Shown here: positions 36,514 through 45,300 of the stretch, one piece after another
How the letters are laid out: each line of letters starts with the position of its first letter
Position numbering within the stretch: position 1 is the first letter of the stretch
Assembly (NCBI RefSeq): GCF_002237555.1
Contig: NZ_CP022540.1
Location: 1,178,001-1,242,000, forward strand
DNA length: 64,000 bases
Direction of reading: 5' to 3'
From: Antarctobacter heliothermus
GTDB lineage: Bacteria > Pseudomonadota > Alphaproteobacteria > Rhodobacterales > Rhodobacteraceae
Translations under genes and position numbers: made by a program
Notes under the pieces: generated by a model
The model's database searches: none
What the model saw: the letters and a program-made list of their open reading frames with translations, nothing else
What the model was told of the DNA's origin: nothing

Positions 36514-38571
36514 ATGCCGCGCGACGCCGGGACCGCCGAGGCGATTCTCAAGGACATTTTCGGGTTTGATGCCTTTCGCCCCGGTCAGGGTGAGATCGTC
36601 GATGCGGTGGCAGGCGGTCAGAACGTGCTGGCGATCATGCCCACGGGTGGCGGCAAGTCGTTGTGTTTCCAGCTACCTGCGCTGATGCGCGCCGGGGTGA
36701 CAGTGGTGATCTCACCGCTGATCGCCCTGATGCGCGACCAGGTTCGGGGGCTGCGCGAGGCCGGGGTGGCCGCAGGTGCACTGACCTCTGGCAATACGCC
36801 CGAAGAGACGGATGCAGTCTGGGATATGCTGCATTCAGGTGAGCTGAAGCTACTGTATCTAGCGCCGGAGCGGCTGGCCAATGGCGGCACGCAGCGGATG
36901 CTGGCGCAGGCAGGCGTATCGCTGATCGCGGTGGATGAGGCACATTGCGTCAGCCAGTGGGGTCATGACTTTCGCCCCGACTATCTGCGTATTGGCGAGT
37001 TGCGGCGCGCGCTGGACGTGCCGCTGGCGGCGTTTACCGCCACGGCGGATGTGGAAACGCGCGAGGAGATAGTATCGCGGCTGTTTGACGGCGTACCCCC
37101 GACCACATTTTTGCGCGGTTTTGACCGGCCGAACATTCACCTTGCCTTTCAACCCAAGGACGGGCCGCGCGCCCAGATCCTGAGTTTTGCCGCTGCTCGC
37201 AAAGGGCAGTCCGGCATCGTCTATTGTGGCACCCGGGCCAAGACCGAGGGGATCGCCAAAGCGCTGCGAGATGAGGGGCATTCGGCCTGTCATTACCACG
37301 GTGGGATGGAGGCGGGGGATCGTCGCCATGTCGAAGAACGCTTTGCCCGTGAGGACGGGCTGATCGTTGTGGCGACGGTGGCCTTTGGCATGGGCGTGGA
37401 CAAACCGGACATCCGCTGGGTCGCCCACGCGGATCTACCCAAGTCGATCGAGTCCTATTATCAGGAGATCGGTCGCGGCGGGCGCGATGGTGCGCCTGCG
37501 GAAACGCTGACCCTGTATGGGCCAGAGGACATTCGCCTGCGTCGGTCGCAGATTGATGAAGGGATGGCCCCGCCGGAACGCCGTGCCGCCGATCACGGGC
37601 GGTTGAACGCGCTATTAGGTTTGGCAGAAGCGCAGGGGTGTCGGCGCAAGGTACTGCTGGGCTATTTTGGCGAGGAGGCAGCGCCCTGTGGCAACTGTGA
37701 TTTGTGTGACAGCCCGCCGGAGCTGTTTGATGGCACGCTCGCGGTCCGCAAGGCATTGTCGGCGGCGCTGCGTACGGACGAAAGCTTTGGCGCGGGGCAT
37801 TTGATCGACATCCTGATGGGCAAGGATACCGACAAGATCCGGCAGCGCGGTCATGACAGCCTGCCTACCTACGGCGTGGGTAAGGATCTCAGCCGGGGGC
37901 AGTGGCAGGCGGTGTTCCGGCAGATGATGGGTCATGATCTGATGCGTCCTGATGCGGAACGGCACGGGGCGTTGGTCATGACGGATCGCGCCCGTCCAAT
38001 CCTGCGGGGCGAGCAGACGATTGCGTTGCGCAAGGATGTGGTGTCAAAGGCTACAGAGCGGCGTCCGGCGGTCAGGGAACTGGTTCCGGAAGAGGACGCA
38101 CCGCTGTTTTCGGCCCTGAAGGCCAAGCGCACGGCGCTGGCGCGCGATGCACAGGTGCCGCCCTACATGATCTTTCCCGACCGGACCCTGATTGAGATGG
38201 CTGAACGGCGCCCGGCCTCGTTGGACGATATGATGCGGGTCAATGGCATCGGCGCGAAAAAGCTGGAGCGGTATGGCGCGGCGTTTCTTGAGGTCTTGAA
38301 CGGGGCAACTGAAGAGGTCCATCCGCGGCGGCGCAAGCTGGCCGCGACGGGGGCAGGCGGCGTTTACGATGCGCTGATGGAGGCGCAGGCAGGACTGCTG
38401 CGGGGGCAAGACGGCACGCAAAAGCCGCTGTCCTGTCCGGCCTCCATGCTGGCGAAACTGGCCGATCGCCCGCCGCAGAGTGAGGATGCCTTGGGTGCTC
38501 TACTGGGCGACAAACGCGCCGACAGGTTTGGCGCGGCGTTCTGGACTGTCTTGCAAAACGGGTCCGAGTAA
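36514..38571 (+). CDS. recQ: ATP-dependent DNA helicase RecQ
   Basis: 3'-5' DNA helicase of 685 residues for recombination and replication-fork repair. Helicase motif I (MPTGGGKSLCFQLPA), motif II (VDEAHCVSQWGHDFRPDY), motif VI (QEIGRGGRDG), a RecQ zinc site (CGNCDLCD) with upstream Cys, the winged-helix domain and a C-terminal HRDC domain are all visible. ATG at 36514 follows AGGGACACCC; an earlier GTG at 36466 is less likely. Two GANTC sites lie upstream. Confidence 0.96.
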   Translation: MPRDAGTAEAILKDIFGFDAFRPGQGEIVDAVAGGQNVLAIMPTGGGKSLCFQLPALMRAGVTVVISPLIALMRDQVRGLREAGVAAGALTSGNTPEETDAVWDMLHSGELKLLYLAPERLANGGTQRMLAQAGVSLIAVDEAHCVSQWGHDFRPDYLRIGELRRALDVPLAAFTATADVETREEIVSRLFDGVPPTTFLRGFDRPNIHLAFQPKDGPRAQILSFAAARKGQSGIVYCGTRAKTEGIAKALRDEGHSACHYHGGMEAGDRRHVEERFAREDGLIVVATVAFGMGVDKPDIRWVAHADLPKSIESYYQEIGRGGRDGAPAETLTLYGPEDIRLRRSQIDEGMAPPERRAADHGRLNALLGLAEAQGCRRKVLLGYFGEEAAPCGNCDLCDSPPELFDGTLAVRKALSAALRTDESFGAGHLIDILMGKDTDKIRQRGHDSLPTYGVGKDLSRGQWQAVFRQMMGHDLMRPDAERHGALVMTDRARPILRGEQTIALRKDVVSKATERRPAVRELVPEEDAPLFSALKAKRTALARDAQVPPYMIFPDRTLIEMAERRPASLDDMMRVNGIGAKKLERYGAAFLEVLNGATEEVHPRRRKLAATGAGGVYDALMEAQAGLLRGQDGTQKPLSCPASMLAKLADRPPQSEDALGALLGDKRADRFGAAFWTVLQNGSE

Positions 38572-38813
38572 GGCGGGCATAGGCGCTTTGTGACGACGGC
38601 AAGAACAATCAGCTTTGCCAAGAGCATCCGTTTCTAAAAAGTGCTGCCCTTCCCAACGGATCGCACCGACAGGACAAAGGCAATTTGAAACTGGCAAAGA
38701 TCTTCCCTTTTCCGGACAGTGTTCCTGCCGGGCAAAGGGTTGCGCCTGCTGGACGTTGATCTGCCGCCGGTCTAGATCAAACTGCACCTAAACAACAACA
38801 GGGGGGGCGCGGT

Positions 38814-39599
38814 ATGCTTGTTGTGATTTCGCCGGCCAAGCGGCTGGACTGGCAGGAGCGGGCGGTCGAGATGACAGTGCCGGCGTTCGAAAGCGATGCG
38901 CAGCGGTTGGCGCGCACAGCGCGCAACCTGACCCTGAAAGACCTAAAGGATTTGATGGGTCTGTCGGACGATCTCGCGCGCCTCAACAGGGATCGTTTCC
39001 GCGCCTTCACCGACGCGCCCAGGCCAGAAGATCTGCGCCCTGCCGCGCTGGCCTTTGCTGGGGACACTTATATCGGGCTTGAGGCCGGATCGTTGGAGTG
39101 TGAGGAGATGGACTGGGCGCAGGATCATTTGCGCATCCTGTCCGGACTGTATGGTCTGTTGCGGCCGCGCGATGGTTTTCAGGCTTACCGGCTTGAAATG
39201 GGGTCCCGTCTGAAAACGCGGCGCGGCGCCAATCTGTATGACTACTGGGGTGATCAGATCGCAAAAGCGTTGAACGCACAGGCAGGGGCGATGGGGACAG
39301 ACGTTCTGGTGAATTGCGCCAGCCAGGAATATTTCGGCGCTGTTCAGGCCAAGGCGTTGAAGCTGCGGGTGATCACGCCGCAGTTCATGGAGGACAAGCC
39401 GGGCGGACCGAAGATTGTCAGCTTTTTCGCCAAGCGCGCGCGCGGGGCCATGGCGCGGTTTGTTATCCAAAAACGTCTGACCGACCCCGAAGGTTTGCGC
39501 GACTTTGACCTAGGCGGCTATCGCTACCAGCCCGATTTGTCCGAGCCGGATCGGCCAACCTTTTTGCGACCCGCAGAGGCAGAGGCATTGTCAGCGTGA
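38814..39599 (+). CDS. yaaA: peroxide stress protein YaaA
   Basis: Cytoplasmic protein of 261 residues that limits free iron and DNA damage during hydrogen peroxide stress in E. coli. Family landmarks are MLVVISPAKRLDW, LSGLYGLLRPRDGFQAYRLE, MGSRLKTRRGANLYDYW, NCASQEYFGAV and KRARGAMARFVI. ATG at 38814 follows a G-rich site. Converges on the hybrid kinase gene with seven bases between stops. Confidence 0.95.
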   Translation: MLVVISPAKRLDWQERAVEMTVPAFESDAQRLARTARNLTLKDLKDLMGLSDDLARLNRDRFRAFTDAPRPEDLRPAALAFAGDTYIGLEAGSLECEEMDWAQDHLRILSGLYGLLRPRDGFQAYRLEMGSRLKTRRGANLYDYWGDQIAKALNAQAGAMGTDVLVNCASQEYFGAVQAKALKLRVITPQFMEDKPGGPKIVSFFAKRARGAMARFVIQKRLTDPEGLRDFDLGGYRYQPDLSEPDRPTFLRPAEAEALSA

Positions 39600-39606
39600 T
39601 CTGCGC

Positions 39607-42168
39607 CTAGTCGGCCGACTGATCCGCAGGACGCGGGGAATAAAGTTTGATTTTTTCTCCAAGAGCAGCCTTGCGCAGGGGCTTGGTCAGGTAGTCATTC
39701 AAACCGGCCTCAAGGATGCTTTCGCGGTCGCCAGGCATGGCATGGGCGGTCACGGCGATGATCGGCACCTGCTGGCCGTCACCTTCCAGCGTGCGGATCT
39801 CTCGGGTGGCCTGTTTGCCATCCATCTGCGGCATGGAAATATCCATAAAGATCATGTCAGGACGCCTGTCTCGGAATGCTTCGACCGCCTCTATCCCGTT
39901 GTTTGCAAACCGTAAGGTCACGTTGAAGTTTTTGGCCATCTTGCGAAAGACCAATTGATTGGTCTTGTTGTCCTCGGCCACAATCACGTCCAGCGGCAGT
40001 GCATGTTTGGGGGCCGCGGCGGGCATTTCGGGCGGGGTGGGACGTGCGGGGGCCTCATCCAAACGCGGCTCCGGAAACGCAGGCAGAAGCGGGTATTCGG
40101 CCGGTCCGATCTTTTCAAGCGTCGAGAACAGCATTCTGCGGGGCACGGGTTTCTGAAGGACCGCCGTCACGTCTGTGTCGTCCACATTTCCGATCCGGGC
40201 GGGATTGTTGGCCAGTAGGATAATCGGAACACGCCGCTCGCCGCGGCACAGCTGTGCGGCAAGTTCCTGTCCGCTCATGTCGGGAAGGTCCTGTTCAATC
40301 AACAGCAGATCGGGCCGCATTGCCATTCGGTCGATCGCTTCTGAACCGGTTTTGCAGAATTCAGTCTGGAGGCCAATGATTTCCAACTGTTTTGACAGAA
40401 TGGCCCGGTTGGTGTTGTGGTCATCTACGACAAGCACGCGTTTGAGGTGCTCTGGCAGACTGGCGGTTTCGAACACCGCTGGTTCCTCGGTCGGCAAAAG
40501 GATGCGCAGACCGAAACAGCTGCCTTTGCCCAGATCGGATTCGGCCCAGACCTCTCCGCCCATCAGTTCGACAAGGCGGCGGGTGATGGCAAGGCCCAAC
40601 CCGGTGCCTTCGAACTTGCGGTTACGCTCATCCTCGACCTGATTGAATTCGCCAAAAACATCGTCAACCTTGTCAGGAGGGATGCCGATGCCAGTGTCCT
40701 CAACCGTGATGTGGAGGGCGGTATCGCCGTCGCCATCGGGCACGCCGACCACACGCACCAGTACATGGCCTTGCACAGTGAACTTCACTGCGTTGCCCAG
40801 CAGGTTGGTCAGGATCTGGCGAATTCGGCCCGCGTCCCCGATAAAGCGGGTTGGCAGGAACATGTCGAAATCCACGAGCAGCACGATGTCCTTGTCCCGC
40901 GCGGTGGGCTGCAAAAGCATGACCACCTCATGGATCGCGCGCTCAAGATCAAAGGGCTCTGGGTGTAGTTGCAACTTTTCAGCCTCGATCTTGGAGTAAT
41001 CGAGGATGTCGTTGATGATCACCAACAGCGCCTCACCGGAACTGCGGATTGTGTCGGCGTATAGCTGTTGTTCCTCATTCAGCGAGGTATCCATAAGCAG
41101 ATCGGCCATGCCGACAACGCCGTTCATTGGGGTCCGGATTTCGTGGCTCATGTTCGCGAGAAAAGCGGATTTCGCACGGTTGGCGGCCTCGGCGCGGGTC
41201 ATCGCCTCTTTCAGACGTTCCTGATCCTGTTTGATCTGGGTGATGTCCATCCGCAATCCGACGCGCCCGCCGTCGCGCGTCTGGCGTTCGTAAACCCGGA
41301 GCCAGCGCCCGTCTGCCAACTGCTGTTCATGTTCCGTCTCGGAGACCCGCTGCGCGGACAGGCGACCCTCCAGCCAGTCTTCTTCGCGGCCCTTGGCCTC
41401 TGAATATTGTCCGCGTGCCAGCCCATAGCGCAGGATATCCTCAAGGCTGGCGCCGCGCTGCATGGCTGGGGCGCTGGCGGCATAGAGATCCTTGTATTGC
41501 TGGTTGCACATCAGCAGACGATCTTCGGCGTCGTACATGACAAAACCGTCGGGCATTTCCTCGACCGCGGACCACATCCGCATCAGTCCGGTTATGTCGA
41601 TGCCCAGACTGACGACCCCGCCGTCGGGCAGCCGCCGATCATTAAGCTTGACGAACCTGTTGTTCCACAGGCGCAGAGTTTCATTCGGGATCGGATCCAT
41701 ATCCCAGCGGCCGCGCATCCGGCGGACCCAGTCTGCGTTGCGTTCACCTTGCAGATCGACGATCCCCTCCTCGACAAGAACGCTTAGCACATGTTCATAA
41801 GGGGTTCCGGGCGCGATGCTTTCGACGCCTTCGAAGACCTGCAGATAGGCAGGATTGGCCAGTTCCAGGCGCATGGTTTTATCGTACATGGCAAAGCCGT
41901 CGCGCATGGTTTCCATTGCGCTCCACAACTGATCGGTGACGACCTCGATCTTTTGCGTGGCCTCGCCCAACTGGTGCATGACACGTTGGTTTTCGTCCCG
42001 GACCACCTTGACCTCTGTCCGGGTCTCCTGAATCTCATTGCGCAATTGCAAAGCGTGTTTGCCAAGCTGGCGGTTGGCCTCGAACAATTCGGCCTGTTTC
42101 TGGTCCAATAGCCGTTCCGCGGCCAGTCGCGCCCGTCGTTCCTGGGCCAGGCGATCGGCCATGTCCAT
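39607..42168 (-). CDS. hybrid sensor histidine kinase with PAS domains and two receivers
   Basis: Soluble 853-residue signalling protein without transmembrane helices. An N-terminal coiled coil (about 5-80) precedes two PAS-like domains (about 84-195 and 202-312), HisKA with phosphorylatable H342 (ANMSHEIRTPMNG), HATPase_c (DTGIGIPPDK, GTGLGLAI), a first receiver (about 577-685) and a second receiver (about 726-842). In receiver 1 the phospho-acceptor Asp is E625 and the conserved Thr/Ser is A653, so it should not accept phosphate; receiver 2 has D776, T807 and K829. ATG at 42168 follows AGGAGAGG. No response regulator gene is adjacent. Confidence 0.9.
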   Translation of the reverse strand: MDMADRLAQERRARLAAERLLDQKQAELFEANRQLGKHALQLRNEIQETRTEVKVVRDENQRVMHQLGEATQKIEVVTDQLWSAMETMRDGFAMYDKTMRLELANPAYLQVFEGVESIAPGTPYEHVLSVLVEEGIVDLQGERNADWVRRMRGRWDMDPIPNETLRLWNNRFVKLNDRRLPDGGVVSLGIDITGLMRMWSAVEEMPDGFVMYDAEDRLLMCNQQYKDLYAASAPAMQRGASLEDILRYGLARGQYSEAKGREEDWLEGRLSAQRVSETEHEQQLADGRWLRVYERQTRDGGRVGLRMDITQIKQDQERLKEAMTRAEAANRAKSAFLANMSHEIRTPMNGVVGMADLLMDTSLNEEQQLYADTIRSSGEALLVIINDILDYSKIEAEKLQLHPEPFDLERAIHEVVMLLQPTARDKDIVLLVDFDMFLPTRFIGDAGRIRQILTNLLGNAVKFTVQGHVLVRVVGVPDGDGDTALHITVEDTGIGIPPDKVDDVFGEFNQVEDERNRKFEGTGLGLAITRRLVELMGGEVWAESDLGKGSCFGLRILLPTEEPAVFETASLPEHLKRVLVVDDHNTNRAILSKQLEIIGLQTEFCKTGSEAIDRMAMRPDLLLIEQDLPDMSGQELAAQLCRGERRVPIILLANNPARIGNVDDTDVTAVLQKPVPRRMLFSTLEKIGPAEYPLLPAFPEPRLDEAPARPTPPEMPAAAPKHALPLDVIVAEDNKTNQLVFRKMAKNFNVTLRFANNGIEAVEAFRDRRPDMIFMDISMPQMDGKQATREIRTLEGDGQQVPIIAVTAHAMPGDRESILEAGLNDYLTKPLRKAALGEKIKLYSPRPADQSAD

Positions 42169-42234
42169 GCCATTCCTCTCCTTGCAGGCCACACCTGATT
42201 CATGCGTGGCCAAGGTGAAAATCCTATTAATCCC

Positions 42235-42283
42235 GGGTCAGGTTGGATGGGTCGGGGTCAGGATTCCCTGACCCTGTCGAATC
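42235..42283. promoter_or_regulatory. clustered GGGTCAGG repeats and GANTC pair in divergent promoter
   Basis: Between the hybrid kinase and the alpha-2-macroglobulin gene, GGGTCAGG occurs directly at 42235 and 42255. It occurs inverted (CCTGACCC) at 42267, making a dyad with a four-base centre. GATTC (42262) and GAATC (42279) form a second, overlapping dyad. A regulator-binding region is likely; the factor is unknown. Confidence 0.4.
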
Positions 42284-42341
42284 CTTGTTTTGCTTTGGTC
42301 CGCGTGGCACCATTGGAGCATTGTTCTGAAAGGAGCTTTTT

Positions 42342-45300
42342 ATGCGTCGCATTGTTTTGGCCGCCGTCGCGGTTGTGGTCGGCTTGTCCTCGGCTCATGC
42401 GCAGGAGGTGATGCCCGATCGGCGTTTCGTGATTACCCGTGATGTCGATTATGTCGGGAATGACCTGCAAAGCCTGTTCGATACCACGCTGGACGCCTGC
42501 CAGCGCGCTTGTCTGGATGCGACAGGCTGCATCGCCTTCACGTTCAATGCCCGCACCAATGCCTGTTTCCCCAAGTCAGAGGTAACAGATCGCGCCGCCT
42601 TTGAAGGGGCCGTTTCGGGCCGCGTCGTGATCACCCCGGCCGAGACGCTGGACCTGGCCGAAACCCGGCGCAGTGACCTTGATTTTCTGCGTGAAAATGA
42701 CATCAGTCGCGCTCGTCAAGAGGCAGTGGATCTGGCCGTCCGTCACGGCGGCGGACAGTGGACCGTCACGGCCCTGATGGATGCAGCGCAAGAGGCGCGT
42801 GACAACGGCAACATGAGCGATGCAATTCATTGGACGGGGGCGGCGCTGGCCCAGAACGACGACCCGGCGCTCTGGCTGCAATACGGCCAGTGGTCGGTCA
42901 ATTATGCCGAGACTGTTCAGGGGGCCGACAAGCGCAAGTATTTTGGTCGTGCGCTGCTGGCTTCTGTCAACGGATACCTGCGCGCAGCCGACGATAGCCA
43001 ACGCACTACTGCGCTTGTCGATATGGCCTACGCATTGGAGGCTGAAGATCGCGGGCGGGACATGATCCCGGCGCTCAGACTGGCTGAAACGCTGGATGAC
43101 CGCCCGTTTGTGACGGACATGTTGGACGATGCCATTGGCAAATACGGCTTTCGGGTCGACGACCACTTGGTCGAGGCAGACACCGCCACGCCGAGAATTT
43201 GTGCCAGTTTCACTGAGCCACTGGTTCGTGCCGGGCAAGACTATGCCCCATACGTCAAGCTGCCCGATCCGCGCCTTGCGGTTGTGCAGGACGATCAGCG
43301 CATCTGCGTAACCGGGGTCGAACACGGGTCGCGCTACACGATCACCTTTCGGTCGGGTCTGCCCGCCCAATCGGGTGAGTCGCTGGTCCGCGATGTGCCG
43401 ATCACCGCCTACGTCAGCGACCGCGCCCCGACGCTCAGCTTTCCGGGTCGTGCCTATGTGCTGCCGCGCACTGCCGATGCGGGTCTGCCGATCGAAACGG
43501 TCAATCTGGATGAGGTCGATCTGGTGTTGCGCCGCGTGTCCGACCGCAATCTGGTCCGCGCGATTCAGGACGACTATTTTGGCCGCCCGTTGGGCCGCTA
43601 CGATGAGGAATACTTCGCCCGCGATCTGGCAGAGGAAATTTGGCGCGGTACAGGAGTGGTTGAGAACCGTCTGAACGCTGACATGATGACCCGCCTTCCC
43701 ATGGGCGATGTGCTTGGGGACCTACCCGCAGGCATTTATGCGCTGACTGCTGCCGTTCCCGACCCGAAACAGGGCAGTGACAGGCGCTCGACACAGTGGT
43801 TCATCCTGTCCGACATCGGTTTGACGACCCTTCAGGGCACCGACGGGCTGACAGTTTTTGCCCGCGATCTTGGCAGCGCCGCGCCAATGGACGGGCTAGA
43901 GGTGTCGCTGCTGGCAGGGGCCAACCGCGTGTTGGAGACTGTGACCACCGACGCGGCCGGTGTGGCGCGTTTCGCGCCGGGCCTGCTGCGAGGTTCGGAC
44001 GGCAGCGCGCCCGCGCTGGTCATGGCCAAGCGGGGCGATACGGATATTGCCTTTCTCTCGCTGACCGACCCGGCCTTTGATCTCAGCGACCGGGGCGTTG
44101 CGGGACGCGCGCCTGCCGGTCCGCTGGATGCCTTTCTGGCCTTTGATCGCGGTGTTTATCGTGCGGGCGAAGAAATCAACGTCACTGCCTTGTTGCGCGA
44201 TGCGCAGGCCGATGCGGTAGGTGACGTGCCGCTGACCGCTGTTCTGACGCGTCCTGACGGCGTGGAATACTCACGCCACATTTCCGACGGCGGGGAAGCG
44301 GGCGGGCACGTCTATACCCTGCCGCTGGGTCCGACGGTGCCGCGCGGCACATGGCGTCTGGCGGTCTATGCCGACCCCAAAGGTGAGGCGCTGACCTCAG
44401 ACACGCTGCTGGTCGAAGATTTCGTACCCGAACGCATTGATTTCGATCTCAACCTCCCAGATGCCCCGATCAACCCGCTTTCGCCGCCCCTGCTGGGTGT
44501 CGACGCACGGTACCTGTTCGGTGCGCCCGGCGCGGATCTGGACATCGAGGGTGAACTGCGACTGTCTACCCAGACCCGACTGGACAGCTTCCCCGGCTAC
44601 CGTTTTGGCCGCCACGACGACGATTCCGTTACCCGGATCGAAAGTTTCGATGCAGATTTGACCACCGACGCCACAGGTGCTGCGCAGCTGGTCCTGCCGA
44701 TGCCCGACATCGACCCGCAGGGCCGCCCGATGGTCGCCACCGCAGTGCTGCGCCTGTCCGAGGCGTCTGGCCGTCCGGTTGAACGGTCTATTGCTCGCTC
44801 GGTTGCGCCGCCGACGCCGATGATTGGCATCAAACCCGCCGCTGAGGAATTTGCCGAGGGTGCAGAGGCGCGGTTCAGTGTGATGGCCGTAGGTCCCGAT
44901 CTGCGTGCGCAGGAGATGGATGTCAGCTGGCAGGTCAACCGTGTCCGCACCCGCTATCAGTGGTATCAGGACTACGGCAATTGGTACTGGGAGCCGGTGA
45001 CGTCTCGCGAAACGGTGGCCCGTGGCAAAGGAACGCTGGGCGATGACCCGTTGCAGATTGCCGCCGAGGTCGACTGGGGCCAGTTTGAGGTTGTCGTCGA
45101 ACGCAAGGACGGCGCCTATCTGGCCGCCTCGATGAGTTTCTCCGCCGGTTGGTACGCCCCTGCGGATGCCGCCGACGCGCCAGACATGTTGGAACTGTCG
45201 CTGGACAAACCGGCCTACACCGAAGGAGAGACCGCAACCCTGCGCATGGTTCCTCGGTATGCCGGTAAGGCGCTGATCACGGTCTTGGCCGACCGCGTGA

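Noticed and set aside
38758..38790. TTGATC ... GATCAA dyad upstream of yaaA
   Set aside because: Arms are only six bases with a 13-base centre, not matching FNR or a usual operator spacing.
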